The translations under genes were made by a program, and so were the position numbers. This document shows, in pieces, positions 29,411 through 38,381 of a stretch of DNA of 38,553 bases. The notes beneath the pieces are model-generated. The model had not been told where the DNA came from. It worked only from the letters and a program-made list of their open reading frames with translations, and ran no database searches. Positions within the stretch are counted from its first letter, which is position 1. Every line of letters begins with the position of its first letter. This DNA is from Curvibacter sp. CHRR-16 (GTDB lineage Bacteria > Pseudomonadota > Gammaproteobacteria > Burkholderiales > Burkholderiaceae_C): assembly GCF_018474005.1 (NCBI RefSeq), contig NZ_JAHCSH010000009.1, positions 1-38,553 on the forward strand, read 5' to 3'.

Positions 29411-30310
29411 TCACAGCTCCTTGCGAATATCGACCAGGCGGGTCAAAGCCCACACGATCATGAGAACACACAGCAGCAGCATGACAGCATTGGCGGCCGC
29501 CAGTGGAAACTGCAAATACGAGGTCTGCACCTGAATCATCTTGCCCACCGAGGCGATTTGCTGCCCGCCCATCACGCCTATGGTCACAAAGTCACCCATG
29601 ACGATGGTGATGATGAAGATCGATCCGATGGTGATGCCGCTTTTGCTCAGCGGAATGATGATGTTCCACAGCGTTTGCCAGCCGCTGGCACCGTTGTCGC
29701 TGGCTGCTTCCAAGAGGCGGCGGTCTATGCGCATCATGCTGTTGAAGATGGGCACGATCATGAACATGGTGTTCAGGTGCACAAAAGCCAGCACTACCGA
29801 AAAGTCGGAAAACAGCAGCCAGTCAATGGGTTGTTCGGTCAGGCCTATGCCTTGCAGCGTCTGGTTGATAAGACCATTACGCCCCAAAAGCGGCACCCAC
29901 GAGATCATGCGGATCACGTTGCTGGTCCAAAACGGAATGGTGCACAGCGCAAACAGCACCGTTTGCATGCGACTGGTCTGTACGCAAAAGGCCAGAAAGT
30001 AGGAAATGGCAAAACCCAATACCAAGGTAATGAGCCAGACCAAGAGGCCGAACTTGAGTGTCGAGCCATAGGTTTTGAGCGTGACGCAAAGGTCTCCCAC
30101 ATTGCTGCAGCCATCAAAAATCTGCACGTAGTTTTTCAACGTGAAGCCCGGCAGCATCTCGTACTCGGAATAGTCCCAGAAGCTGACCATGGCGATCAGC
30201 CCCAGTGGGAGCAGGAAAAAAAGCGCGAACACCGCGCTCAGTGGCAGAGCCTGCCACCATGCAGCGATGCCGCGCCCAGACGCGCTTAAGCGGCTACGAA
30301 CTCGTTCCAT
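29411..30310 (-). CDS. ABC transporter permease, PotB-like
   Basis: A 299-residue inner-membrane permease, partner of the PotC-like gene. After a short basic N-terminus comes helix 1 (LPLSAVFALFFLLPLGLIAMVSFW), a periplasmic loop with paired cysteines, and several helices. The EAA loop is RLLEAASDNGASGWQTLWNIIIPLSKSG (about 200-227). Its ATG lies 25 nt inside the 3' end of the binding-protein gene. Type: polyamine/opine family importer. The substrate cannot be told from the permeases. Confidence 0.9.
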   Translation of the reverse strand: MERVRSRLSASGRGIAAWWQALPLSAVFALFFLLPLGLIAMVSFWDYSEYEMLPGFTLKNYVQIFDGCSNVGDLCVTLKTYGSTLKFGLLVWLITLVLGFAISYFLAFCVQTSRMQTVLFALCTIPFWTSNVIRMISWVPLLGRNGLINQTLQGIGLTEQPIDWLLFSDFSVVLAFVHLNTMFMIVPIFNSMMRIDRRLLEAASDNGASGWQTLWNIIIPLSKSGITIGSIFIITIVMGDFVTIGVMGGQQIASVGKMIQVQTSYLQFPLAAANAVMLLLCVLMIVWALTRLVDIRKEL

Positions 30311-31566
30311 TTCTGGACCATGTAGTTGTTTTCATCCATCACAGCGTTCCAGCAGGCAATGCCGCCCATGCGCTGCTCGTAGCTACCACCGTCGCGCACT
30401 TCGCCCTTCTTGGCCAATACGTCGCCATGCGGGCTCTTGATGTCTTGGCTGGCTGGTTTGCCTTCCATCCAGTAAGCCCATTCGTAGGCTTCCATCTTGG
30501 CTTTGGCCGTGTCCAGCACGGCGCTGTAGTAGCCTTGGCGGTTCAGGTAAGCACCGGCCCAGCCGTCCAAGAACCAGTTGATGAACTCGTACGCGGCATC
30601 GAGCTTTTTGCCCGACAGGGTGGCAGGAATGCCAAAGCCCGAAGCCCAGGCGCGATAACCTTCTTTGAGTGGCTGGAAGGTGCAGGCAATGCCCTTGGTG
30701 CGCACCGCCGTGACAGCAGGGCTCCACATGGACTGGATCACCACTTCGCCCGATGCCATCAGGTTGACCGACTCGTTGAAGTCTTTCCACAGGCTGCGGA
30801 ACTGGCCAGCCTTTTTGGCGTCGATCAGGGTTTTGATCGTCAGGTCGATTTCCTTCTTGGTCATGTTGCCCTTGTCAGGGTATTTGTAGATCCCCATGGC
30901 TTCGACCACCATGGCGGCATCCATGATGCCGATGGACGGGATGTTCAAGATAGCGGCCTTGCCCTTGAATTCGGGGTTCAGCAGCTCGGCCCACGATGAA
31001 ATGGGGCGTTTGATCAGGTCGGGGCGGATGCCCAGCGTGTCGGCGTTGTACACGGTGGGAATCAAACTCATGAACTGGGTCGGGCTCTTGGCGAAAGTTT
31101 TGCTCTTTTCGCCTTCCAAGAAAATGACTTTCTTGGGTGCAGTGCCTTGGTCGCCTACCGCCTTGCCCGCTACGGTGCCGGTGGTAAAGAGGCTGGTGAT
31201 CTTGTCGGCGTTCTTGACGCGTTTGACGTCAATGCCCTTCAAGTTGCCGGTGGGCACAATCTTTTTGAGCGAGAAGTACTCGGTGTCCAGCAGGTCAAAG
31301 CTGTTGGGTGCGGTCACGGCGCGCTTGGTCACATCGTCGGTGGTAACAGCCACGTACTGGATTTCAATGCCCGTGTCGGCCTTGAACTTCTCAGCGATCA
31401 GCTTGTCTTGGTTCACTGCCGTCCCCAGGTAGCGCAGCACAATCTTTTCTTGCGCATGCACGGCGGGAAACAGGCCGGTGGCCAAAATACCGGCGGTGCC
31501 TTTGAGCAGGCTGCGACGCTGCAAACCGTTGTCTGCAGAGCTGGGGTCTTTCACATCACTGGACAT
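30286..31566 (-). CDS. Tat-exported ABC transporter substrate-binding protein, PotD-like
   Basis: A 426-residue periplasmic binding protein. The N-terminus has a twin-arginine signal (RRSLLKGTAGILATGL, ending near VHAQEK). Tat export is uncommon for this class, in which Sec signals prevail, and suggests folding or cofactor loading before export; inferred. The mature part is a two-lobe type 2 binding fold (IVLRYLGTAVNQDKLIAEKFKADTGIEIQYV at the start; NPEFKGKAAILNIPSIGIMDAAMVV centrally). ATG 31566 is chosen over an in-frame one at 31605, because GGAG lies 5 nt upstream. It sits between the ATPase and permease genes; the ligand is probably a small organic acid, amine or amino-acid derivative, not determined. 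Confidence 0.9.
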   Translation of the reverse strand: MSSDVKDPSSADNGLQRRSLLKGTAGILATGLFPAVHAQEKIVLRYLGTAVNQDKLIAEKFKADTGIEIQYVAVTTDDVTKRAVTAPNSFDLLDTEYFSLKKIVPTGNLKGIDVKRVKNADKITSLFTTGTVAGKAVGDQGTAPKKVIFLEGEKSKTFAKSPTQFMSLIPTVYNADTLGIRPDLIKRPISSWAELLNPEFKGKAAILNIPSIGIMDAAMVVEAMGIYKYPDKGNMTKKEIDLTIKTLIDAKKAGQFRSLWKDFNESVNLMASGEVVIQSMWSPAVTAVRTKGIACTFQPLKEGYRAWASGFGIPATLSGKKLDAAYEFINWFLDGWAGAYLNRQGYYSAVLDTAKAKMEAYEWAYWMEGKPASQDIKSPHGDVLAKKGEVRDGGSYEQRMGGIACWNAVMDENNYMVQKWNEFVAA

Positions 31567-31609
31567 ACACACTCCTACTGGGGTTGGACTACAAAAAGAA
31601 TGCACCTGC

Positions 31610-32677
31610 TCAGGACAGGGGCGGGGGCGACAAAGGGTGAACGTCTTGCGGCATCCACCACAAAAAGGCGTTTTGGCCGGTTTGCCAAATGCCTTGTTGG
31701 AAATCGTGTTCGGCTGTCATGGCGTAGTAGTCCATGGCGCGCACCACGTGGGTGGCGTTATCGCCACTGAGCTGGGGTTCTGGCGGGGTTTGCAAGCCCA
31801 CCAAGGTATGGGTGCCTTGGTATTCGATACCGCGTATCACCACAGCAACGGATTGAGCACCAGCAGGGATTTGGTTCGCATGGGCGGCCAACTTGCAGCG
31901 GTCGGTGCGCACACTCACCAGCTTGTCTTGCTGGCGCAAGATGTTGTGTCCCCCCATGAAGCGGGCCACAAATTCGGTAGCAGGTTGGTTGTAGATAGTC
32001 CAAGGGTTGGCCACTTGCTCTATGAGCCCGTGGTTCATCACCACAATCGTGTCGGCCAGCGCCATGGCTTCTTCTTGCGAGTGGGTAACGTGGATGAAGG
32101 TCAGCCCCAACTCTTGCTGCCAGCTCTTGAGTTCTGAGCGCATTTGCGTGCGCAAAAACGGGTCCAGTGCCGATAGTGGCTCATCGAGCAGCAACACCTT
32201 GGGCTGTGTCATCAGGGCGCGTGCCAGTGCGACCCGCTGCTGCTGGCCGCCAGAGAGTTGGGCTGGTGTACGGTCGGCCAGATGGGCTAGCTCGACACGT
32301 TGCAGCAGGGCCATGGCTTTGGCATGGCGCTCAGTTTTGCCAACGCCTTGCATCTTGAGACTAAAAGCCACGTTGTCCAAAGCGCTCAAGTGGGGAAAGA
32401 GGGCAAAGCTTTGGAACATCATGGCTGTGCCGCGCTGCACAGCAGGCAGGTCGGTGATGTTGCGGTTGTCCAGCAAGATGTCGCCGCTGGTGGCCAACTC
32501 GTGCCCCGCAATCATGCGCAAGGTGGTGCTCTTGCCGCAGCCCGATGGGCCCAGCAGGCAGCAATAGCTGCCTTGGGCAATGCGCAAATTGATAGCGTCC
32601 ACGGCCGCTTTGGCGGTGCCGTAGCTTTTGGTCAGCGCGACCAATTCGATCGCGTGGCTGGCGGTCTCGGTATTCAT
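31610..32677 (-). CDS. ABC transporter ATP-binding protein, PotA-like
   Basis: A 355-residue ATPase for the adjacent importer. Walker A is GPSGCGKST (about 39-47), then Q-loop [13 protein letters not shown], signature [15 protein letters not shown], Walker [14 protein letters not shown] and H-loop [11 protein letters not shown]-terminal TOBE-like regulatory domain follows (about 250-345). It is the first gene of the minus-strand operon ATPase, binding protein, two permeases, GntR regulator, racemase-like protein. Its start is 30 bp downstream of the first operator-like palindrome. Confidence 0.93.
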   Translation of the reverse strand: MNTETASHAIELVALTKSYGTAKAAVDAINLRIAQGSYCCLLGPSGCGKSTTLRMIAGHELATSGDILLDNRNITDLPAVQRGTAMMFQSFALFPHLSALDNVAFSLKMQGVGKTERHAKAMALLQRVELAHLADRTPAQLSGGQQQRVALARALMTQPKVLLLDEPLSALDPFLRTQMRSELKSWQQELGLTFIHVTHSQEEAMALADTIVVMNHGLIEQVANPWTIYNQPATEFVARFMGGHNILRQQDKLVSVRTDRCKLAAHANQIPAGAQSVAVVIRGIEYQGTHTLVGLQTPPEPQLSGDNATHVVRAMDYYAMTAEHDFQQGIWQTGQNAFLWWMPQDVHPLSPPPLS

Positions 32678-32707
32678 GGCACCCTGTTATGCAACAGCTA
32701 TGCCAGC

Positions 32708-32719
32708 TTTGTATGCAAA
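32708..32719. promoter_or_regulatory. Operator-like palindrome 1 upstream of the ABC operon
   Basis: TTTGTATGCAAA, a palindrome with one off-centre mismatch (extended by C/G to CTTTGTATGCAAAG at 32707-32720). Its centre is 22 bp from that of the second copy, about two helical turns, so two dimers could bind the same DNA face. GntR/FCD regulators bind inverted GT...AC sites, and such a regulator is encoded in the operon. Prediction. Confidence 0.6.
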
Positions 32720-32729
32720 GAAAAAAGTC

Positions 32730-32741
32730 TTTGTATACAAA
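32730..32741. promoter_or_regulatory. Operator-like palindrome 2 upstream of the ABC operon
   Basis: TTTGTATACAAA, a perfect 12-bp palindrome between the divergent ATPase gene (start 32677) and pirin gene (start 32838). It pairs with the copy at 32708-32719. The surrounding 32700-32760 is AT-rich, as expected of a divergent promoter region, but no clear -35/-10 pair stands out by eye. Confidence 0.65.
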
Positions 32742-32837
32742 ATATTTGGCGCTTTGCGTGCATTTTGGTGCGTGCACAGCGGTGACCGTCCCAAGCTGGT
32801 GCCTGCACAATGGGGTTTTTGCACCACAGATACCCCT

Positions 32838-33734
32838 ATGAGCTTCGAACACCCCCTGCGTATTGATGCCCGCATGACCGACTTAGGAGACGGTATGCAG
32901 GTGCACCGTACTTTGCCCAGTCGCTTACAGCGCACAGTAGGAGCTTGGTGTTTTTTGGACCATGTGGGCCCAGTAGACATGGCCCACCACACAGGCATGC
33001 ACGTGGGACAGCACCCGCACATAGGACTGCAAACCTTTACTTGGATGCTGTCAGGTGAAATATGGCACCGCGACAGCTTGGGCACAGAGCAGCTTATTCG
33101 TCCGGGGCAAATAAATCTGATGACAGCAGGGCGTGGCATTGTGCACACCGAAGACTCACAGGCCACTGCCGATTCTTTGCATTTGGCTCAGTTGTGGATT
33201 GCGCTGCCAGCCCATTTGCAAGACATGGAGCCGCATTTCGCCCATTACCCGCACTTGCCCCAGTGGGAAGAGCAAGGCGCTCAGTACACTTTGCTGGTGG
33301 GACAGTACGCCAGCTACCAAGCTCCTACACAGGTGTATTCGCCTTTACTTGGCTTGGACATCGCCGTAGAGCATGCGCAAACATTGCATTTGGTTGTGCA
33401 ACCCGGTTTTGAGTATGCGCTACAGACCTTGGTAGGCGGTTTTGTGCTGACCAGCGCGCAAGATGCCCAGCGCTATGACACGAGCGCTTTGGCCTATTGG
33501 CCTGCCGATGCTGCATCCAGTTTGGTGCTGGATGTAGAGGCCGGCAGCCGTTTGTTGCTGTTGGGCGGTGAACCTTTGTCCCAAAAGCCCACCATGTGGT
33601 GGAACTTTGTGGCCTACGAGAAAGAACGCATTGCCCAAGCTCAGCAAGACTGGCAAGCCGCGTCCCCGCGCTTTGGGGTGGTGGGCGATGGCAAGGCCAC
33701 GCGCATCGCTGCGCCTGCCATACCTTGGCGCTGA
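32838..33734 (+). CDS. Pirin family protein
   Basis: A 298-residue bicupin. The N-terminal cupin holds the metal-binding pattern HPHIGLQTFTWMLSGEIWHRDS (about 57-78) and GRGIVHTEDS (about 97-106), giving the His-x-His plus His and Glu ligands of pirins. Some bacterial pirins have quercetin 2,3-dioxygenase activity; others are regulatory. Start ATG 32838 fits the family N-terminus FEHPLRIDARMTDLGDGMQVHRTLPS; a longer frame back to 32628 would run through the operator region into the ATPase gene and is rejected. It is divergent from the ABC operon and convergent with glnD. Confidence 0.88.
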   Translation: MSFEHPLRIDARMTDLGDGMQVHRTLPSRLQRTVGAWCFLDHVGPVDMAHHTGMHVGQHPHIGLQTFTWMLSGEIWHRDSLGTEQLIRPGQINLMTAGRGIVHTEDSQATADSLHLAQLWIALPAHLQDMEPHFAHYPHLPQWEEQGAQYTLLVGQYASYQAPTQVYSPLLGLDIAVEHAQTLHLVVQPGFEYALQTLVGGFVLTSAQDAQRYDTSALAYWPADAASSLVLDVEAGSRLLLLGGEPLSQKPTMWWNFVAYEKERIAQAQQDWQAASPRFGVVGDGKATRIAAPAIPWR

Positions 33735-33746
33735 CAGCTCTCAGCG
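33729..33746. other. Hairpin between convergent pirin and glnD genes
   Basis: CGCTGA-CAGCTC-TCAGCG, a perfect 6-bp stem spanning the pirin stop codon. Without a T tract on either side it is only a possible bidirectional end signal. Nothing else is seen in the 35-bp gap. Confidence 0.35.
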
Positions 33747-33769
33747 ACACACAGTCACGCAGGCGTTGT

Positions 33770-36394
33770 TTATTTGGCGCTCAGGGCGTCTAGCAACTCG
33801 GTCTCGATGGCGATTTGCGTTTTGTTGTGCTGCAACGATGCACCATGGATCAAGAAGGTATCTTCCACCAACTCACCCAGCGTGGACACTTTGGCCATTT
33901 GCACTGCAATGCTGTGCCGCGCCAGCACCTGCGCCACGCTGTAGAGCAAGCCCATGCGGTCGCTGGCGGTGAGGTTGAGCACCCAGCGCTGGCCTTTGTC
34001 GTCAGGTTTGAGCCAAATGCGTGGCGCAATAGGGAAACTTTTAACCCGGCGTGATACCCGACCACGTGCAGGGGCGGGCAGTGCCTCGGCTTGGGCGATG
34101 ACATGAGCCAACCCATTTTCCAGCATGGAAATGGCTTCGCGGAAATGTTCGCTCAGGTCTTCGCTGCTGGTGAGTTCAAACGTGTCGAGAGCGTAGCCTT
34201 TGTGCGTGGTGTGGATTTGCGCATCCAAAATGCTGTAGCCGTTTTGCTCGAAATAGCCGCAAATGCGGGCAAACAAATCCGCTTGGTCTGGCGTGTAGAC
34301 CAATACTTGCAGCCCTTGGCTAAAGCTGGAGCGGCGCGCCCGCACGATGGGTTGCTCGGTCTGTACATAGCGCGAGACGTGCTTGGTGTGCCAAGCAATG
34401 TCACTGGCTTCATGGCGCATGAAATAGCCCACATCCAGCGTGTCCCACAAAGGTTTGTGGGCTTCAAAGGGCAGTGCGTACAGGGCGATTTGTGCCAAGG
34501 CTTCGCGTTTGCGTTGTTCCACTTCGGCATCGGGGTCGGGGGCGTAGCCACCCAAAGCACGGGTAGTCAGGCGGTATAGGTCTTCCAGCAGCTTGCCTTT
34601 CCAGGCGTTCCATACCTTGGGGCTGGTGCCACGAATATCGGCCACGGTCAGCAGGTACAGCGCTGTGAGGTAGCGCTCTGAGCCCACGCGTTTTGCAAAA
34701 GCAGCAATCACGGCGGGGTCGGACAAATCGGATTTTTGCGCTACTTGGCTCATGCTCAGGTGCTCACGCACCAAAAACTCGATCAAGTCCGCGTCTTCTT
34801 TGGCAATGTGGTGCTGCTTACAAAAGCGCCGCACTTCGCTGCCGCCCAACTCAGAGTGGTCTCCACCGCGGCCTTTGGCGATGTCATGAAACAGGGCTGC
34901 CACATACAAAATCCACGGTTGTTCCCAGCCTGCCGCCAGTTGCGAGCAAAACGGGTATTCGTGCGCGTGCTCATCCATGAAGAAGCGGCGCACATTGCGC
35001 AGCACCATCAGGATGTGCTGATCCACCGTGTAGACATGGAACAGGTCGTGCTGCATTTGCCCCACTATCTTGCGGAACACCCACAAATAACGCCCCAGCA
35101 CCGAGGTCTGGTTCATCAAGCGCATGGCGTGGGTAATGCCACGCGGTTCACGCAAGATGCGCATAAAGGTATCGCGGTTGACTGGGTCGTTGCGGTAGGC
35201 CGCATCCATCACGTGGCGGGCGTTGTAGAGCGCACGCAGCGTGCGGGCCGACAAGCCCTTGATGCCCACTACCTGCTGGTACACCAAGAAGGTTTCCAAA
35301 ATGGCGTGCGGCTGGCGCACATACAGGTCGTCGCTGACCACATCGATCATGCCGGCCTTGACGTTGAAGTGCGCGTTGATGGGCGACACTTGGTGCGTGG
35401 CCGGGTGCAAGCGTTCTTCAATATTGAGCAGCAAGATTTGGTTGAGTTGCGTCACCGCTTTGGCCGCCCAGTAGTAGCGGCGCATCAACTGTTCGCTGGC
35501 TCGGGCATGGGCGCGCCGTGCTTTGCCAGGTACCGGGGCTTCGGTTTGGTAGCCAAAAGACTCGGCCACGGCGGTTTGCAGGTCAAACACCAGTCGGTCT
35601 TCACGCCGTTGCGCCACCCAGTGCAGTTTGGCGCGAATCAGCCCCAGCGTTTGCTCATTGCGTTCGAGCATGCGCGCTTCATAGGGCGTAGCCAAACCAT
35701 TGGCAGCCAATTCGCGCCAGCTATTCCCATAGCCTGCCGCCTTGGCCACCCACAGCAGCACTTGCAAATCGCGCTGGCCGCCGGGCGACTCTTTGCAATT
35801 GGGTTCCAGCGAGTAGGGCGTGTCTTCAAACTTGGTGTGGCGCTGGCGCATTTCCAGCGTTTTGGCGGTGAAAAAGGCCTTGGCATCCATGGCCGCCATA
35901 AACGATTGCTGAAACTGCTGGGCCAAACTGGCATTGCCCGTGATGAGACGGCTTTCCAGCAGGGCCGTCTGCACGGTCACGTCTTTGGCCGCCTCGTCCA
36001 AACACTCTTGCATGGTGCGCACCGACGAGCCGATTTCCAAACCCGCATCCCAGCAGTAGCTGATGAAGGTTTCCACCTGCTTTTGACAGGCTTCATTGGC
36101 CGCCATGCCATCGGGCAGCAAGATGAGCACGTCCACATCGGAGTAGGGCTGCAACTCCCCACGGCCAAAGCCGCCTACGGCCAGCAAGGAGGCGCTTTGG
36201 CTGCAAGGTTGCTGCGCCGCTTGCGCCATGCCCACTTTGTGCCAAAGCTGGGTTAGTACGCCATCGGCCAAAGCGGCCAACTGGCGCAACAGTTTGGGCA
36301 CCGAACGGGCTTGGAATCCCGGTTCGGCCAAGGTCTGGAGCAGGGCTTTCTTATCAGCGCGATATTGCTGGCGCAGGCTTTGCAGCTCGTTCAT
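33770..36394 (-). CDS. glnD: Bifunctional uridylyltransferase/uridylyl-removing enzyme GlnD
   Basis: An 874-residue nitrogen sensor that uridylylates PII (GlnB/GlnK) when glutamine is low and removes UMP when it is high. Domains in order: nucleotidyltransferase with VGGFGRGELQPYSDVDVLIL (Gly74-Gly75, Asp86 and Asp88); a helical linker (about 200-450); an HD hydrolase domain with LFHDIAKGRGGDHSELG (about 500-517); and two C-terminal ACT domains (VLVYTPDQADLFARICGYF and NLTASDRMGLLYSVAQVLA) that bind glutamine. All key residues look intact and length is normal. It starts 17 nt after map, so the two are co-transcribed. Confidence 0.97.
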   Translation of the reverse strand: MNELQSLRQQYRADKKALLQTLAEPGFQARSVPKLLRQLAALADGVLTQLWHKVGMAQAAQQPCSQSASLLAVGGFGRGELQPYSDVDVLILLPDGMAANEACQKQVETFISYCWDAGLEIGSSVRTMQECLDEAAKDVTVQTALLESRLITGNASLAQQFQQSFMAAMDAKAFFTAKTLEMRQRHTKFEDTPYSLEPNCKESPGGQRDLQVLLWVAKAAGYGNSWRELAANGLATPYEARMLERNEQTLGLIRAKLHWVAQRREDRLVFDLQTAVAESFGYQTEAPVPGKARRAHARASEQLMRRYYWAAKAVTQLNQILLLNIEERLHPATHQVSPINAHFNVKAGMIDVVSDDLYVRQPHAILETFLVYQQVVGIKGLSARTLRALYNARHVMDAAYRNDPVNRDTFMRILREPRGITHAMRLMNQTSVLGRYLWVFRKIVGQMQHDLFHVYTVDQHILMVLRNVRRFFMDEHAHEYPFCSQLAAGWEQPWILYVAALFHDIAKGRGGDHSELGGSEVRRFCKQHHIAKEDADLIEFLVREHLSMSQVAQKSDLSDPAVIAAFAKRVGSERYLTALYLLTVADIRGTSPKVWNAWKGKLLEDLYRLTTRALGGYAPDPDAEVEQRKREALAQIALYALPFEAHKPLWDTLDVGYFMRHEASDIAWHTKHVSRYVQTEQPIVRARRSSFSQGLQVLVYTPDQADLFARICGYFEQNGYSILDAQIHTTHKGYALDTFELTSSEDLSEHFREAISMLENGLAHVIAQAEALPAPARGRVSRRVKSFPIAPRIWLKPDDKGQRWVLNLTASDRMGLLYSVAQVLARHSIAVQMAKVSTLGELVEDTFLIHGASLQHNKTQIAIETELLDALSAK

Positions 36395-36411
36395 GGCGGG
36401 CAGGTAAAGGG

Positions 36412-37224
36412 CTAGGCTGCGGTCACAAAGGCCGGAATGGCGGGGCTGCCCGCTGACACGGTCATCACCTCATAGCCAGTGGGTGTGACCAGCACGGTGT
36501 GTTCCCACTGGGCCGACAAAGAGCGATCTTTGGTCACGATAGACCAGCCGTCTTTCTCGGGGCCTTCTTTGATTTCTTTGCGGCCCGCGTTGATCATGGG
36601 CTCGATGGTGAAGGTCATGCCTTCTTTGAGCTCCACCCCGGTGCCGGGGCGGCCGTAGTGCAGCACTTGCGGCTCTTCGTGGAAGATTTCACCAATGCCA
36701 TGGCCGCAAAACTCGCGCACCACGCTGTAGCCAGCCCCTTCGGCAAATTTTTGAATGGCATAGCCAATGTCGCCCAAGCGTGCGCCCGGCTTGACCAAGC
36801 GGATGCCATGCCACATGGCTTCATAGGTGATTTGGCACAAACGCTTGGCCTGGATGGTGCAGTCACCGACCAAAAACATGCGGCTGGTATCACCGTGCCA
36901 GCCGTCTTTGATGACGGTGATGTCCACGTTCACGATGTCGCCACTTTTCAGTGCCTTGTCGCTGGGAATGCCGTGGCACACCTGCTGGTTGACCGAGGTG
37001 CAAATCGACTTGGGGTAGGGAATAGGGCCGCCGCCGGTGTAATTGAGTGGCGCTGGAATCGTGCCCTGCACATTGACCATGTAGTCGTGCGCCAGCTTGT
37101 CCAGCTCATTGGTGGTCACGCCGGGTTTCACAAACGGCGTCAGGTAGTCCAACACTTCAGCGGCCAAACGGCCTGCCACGCGCATGCCCGCAATGCCTTG
37201 GGCGTCTTTGTAGGTGATCGTCAT
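36412..37224 (-). CDS. map: Methionine aminopeptidase, type I
   Basis: A 270-residue dinuclear metallopeptidase that removes N-terminal Met after deformylation. Metal ligands are visible in order: the Asp pair in VNVDITVIKDGWHGDTSRMF, His in GHGIGEIFHEEP, Glu in FTIEPMI and Glu in WEHTVLV. Length fits type I without an N-terminal extension. glnD follows after 17 nt. In many Proteobacteria rpsB lies divergently upstream of map; here a truncated DNA methyltransferase gene and an IS occupy that side. Confidence 0.97.
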   Translation of the reverse strand: MTITYKDAQGIAGMRVAGRLAAEVLDYLTPFVKPGVTTNELDKLAHDYMVNVQGTIPAPLNYTGGGPIPYPKSICTSVNQQVCHGIPSDKALKSGDIVNVDITVIKDGWHGDTSRMFLVGDCTIQAKRLCQITYEAMWHGIRLVKPGARLGDIGYAIQKFAEGAGYSVVREFCGHGIGEIFHEEPQVLHYGRPGTGVELKEGMTFTIEPMINAGRKEIKEGPEKDGWSIVTKDRSLSAQWEHTVLVTPTGYEVMTVSAGSPAIPAFVTAA

Positions 37225-37254
37225 GGGGGCGGATTATCCGACAGAGTGCTAACA

Positions 37255-37271
37255 GCCTCTTCAAAAGAGGC
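37255..37271. other. Hairpin between the methyltransferase remnant and map
   Basis: GCCTCTT-CAA-AAGAGGC, a perfect 7-bp stem with a 3-nt loop in the 128-bp gap upstream of map. It lacks a T run, so it may be a weak terminator for the methyltransferase gene on the minus strand or part of the map leader. No other feature is seen in 37225-37352. Confidence 0.4.
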
Positions 37272-37352
37272 GGAAAGTAACATACTTCACTAAGAGCGCC
37301 GAGAAAGCAAACGCCAGCGCAGATGCTGACGTCACTGCAATCAAGGAAAAGT

Positions 37353-38315
37353 CTAGGCAGTGAGCTTAAGGTGGTCGCACTCAATATCATTCGCGCCGCC
37401 AGTCAAGGCAAAGAGGCAAGACGCAACTTCGCCCACTACTCTGACATTTACGGCATTGCCCAGCGCCTGAAATGCCGCACCCTCAGTCTTTGGAAGGTAT
37501 TGCAAATCATCCATCGACTGCAGCCTCTTGCACTCTTGCAGAGTCATGTATCGCGATTCCCAGCCGATGATGGGCGTCTGCGTTGTCGTCATCGCCACCA
37601 GAGCAGGAGTTGTTAATCTGCGTTTCACCCGCAATCCTGATGCGCGAACTTGAAGCACATGTTTCGTTAAATCCCGAACCTCACCCTGGCAGTTCCATTC
37701 CAGTTTCTGCAAAGATGAGGGGAACTGCTTGAGCTTCTCCATCCATGGCTCGATCCACTGACGGTTCTGTTGAAACAGTTCTCTGTTTTGGCGGATAAAT
37801 AACTGCTTCCATGTAGGAAAACAACCCTTCTTGGCCCGTGCATAGCTTGGTACACCGTCGAGAATTTCGGCCTTGTTCTGCCCAGAAAGTTGACTTCCGA
37901 AAGAACCCTTAAAACTACATAGCTCGTTGATCGTGTATGAGTGCAAGGAGTCCCGCGACGTTGGGTAATCAGCTCCAAATTCGTGCCCCCATATTGGAAA
38001 AGAAGGTAGCTTCTTTTCCGCTGGATACTGGTCGAGGAACTCTTGCCAGACCTCTATGCAGTTTACCAATTGTTTCGTAATGGGCTTCGCATTTGCCGGT
38101 GCGACATCTAGAACTGTACCAATGTCTAGAACTCCGTGAGACTCTTGCGGCCAAGAGAATGAGGCAAGGCCTCCATGTGATCGTAGATGTGCAACTATGT
38201 ACAAACGCTCTCGAATCTGCGGCACGCCGAATTCGTGTGGCGACAGTTTTTTGCTAAGTACATCGTATCCAAACGAACTTAGAGTCTTAACAACTTTCTC
38301 ATATGTATTGCCTCC
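37353..38315 (-). pseudogene. DNA (cytosine-5) methyltransferase, 5' end cut off by IS insertion
   Basis: About 320 C-terminal residues of a Dcm-type C5 methyltransferase. Visible: conserved block VIII GVPQIRERLYIVA, a long target-recognition region, block IX RYMTLQECKRLQSMDD and block X AFQALGNAVNV. Blocks I (SAM site), IV (catalytic Pro-Cys) and VI (Glu-Asn-Val) are missing, because the reading frame passes into the IS terminal repeat near 38315. Without them the protein cannot methylate DNA. The open frame continues to 38471 only by chance through the IS. The 5' half should lie beyond the IS, outside the window. It was probably part of a restriction-modification system. Confidence 0.85.
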
Positions 38316-38356
38316 GACGTCCCCCCGGATTTGAGTAGCAGTTGAGCTTGGAGTCC
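38315..38356 (+). repeat. Left terminal inverted repeat of the IS element
   Basis: Starts CGACGTCCCCCCG and ends TTGGAGTCC; about 36 of 42 positions match the complement of 87-127 at the left edge of the window. The outer tip is uncertain by a few bases, because the preceding methyltransferase sequence is not available uninterrupted for comparison. Bases 38357-38381 are the short leader of orfA. Confidence 0.8.
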
Positions 38357-38381
38357 AATCCCATGAAACAGGAGATTGGAC

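Noticed and set aside
29393..30289. Open frame of 298 codons opposite the PotB-like permease
   Set aside because: His/Gln-rich antisense translation of a membrane protein gene; no family resemblance.
32628..32837. N-terminal extension of the pirin frame
   Set aside because: It would cross the divergent promoter/operator region and enter the ATPase gene; the pirin family N-terminus starts at 32838.
34736..36256. Long open frame (506 codons) opposite glnD
   Set aside because: Antisense shadow of an intact glnD with all motifs on the other strand; no ribosome-binding site or recognisable domain.
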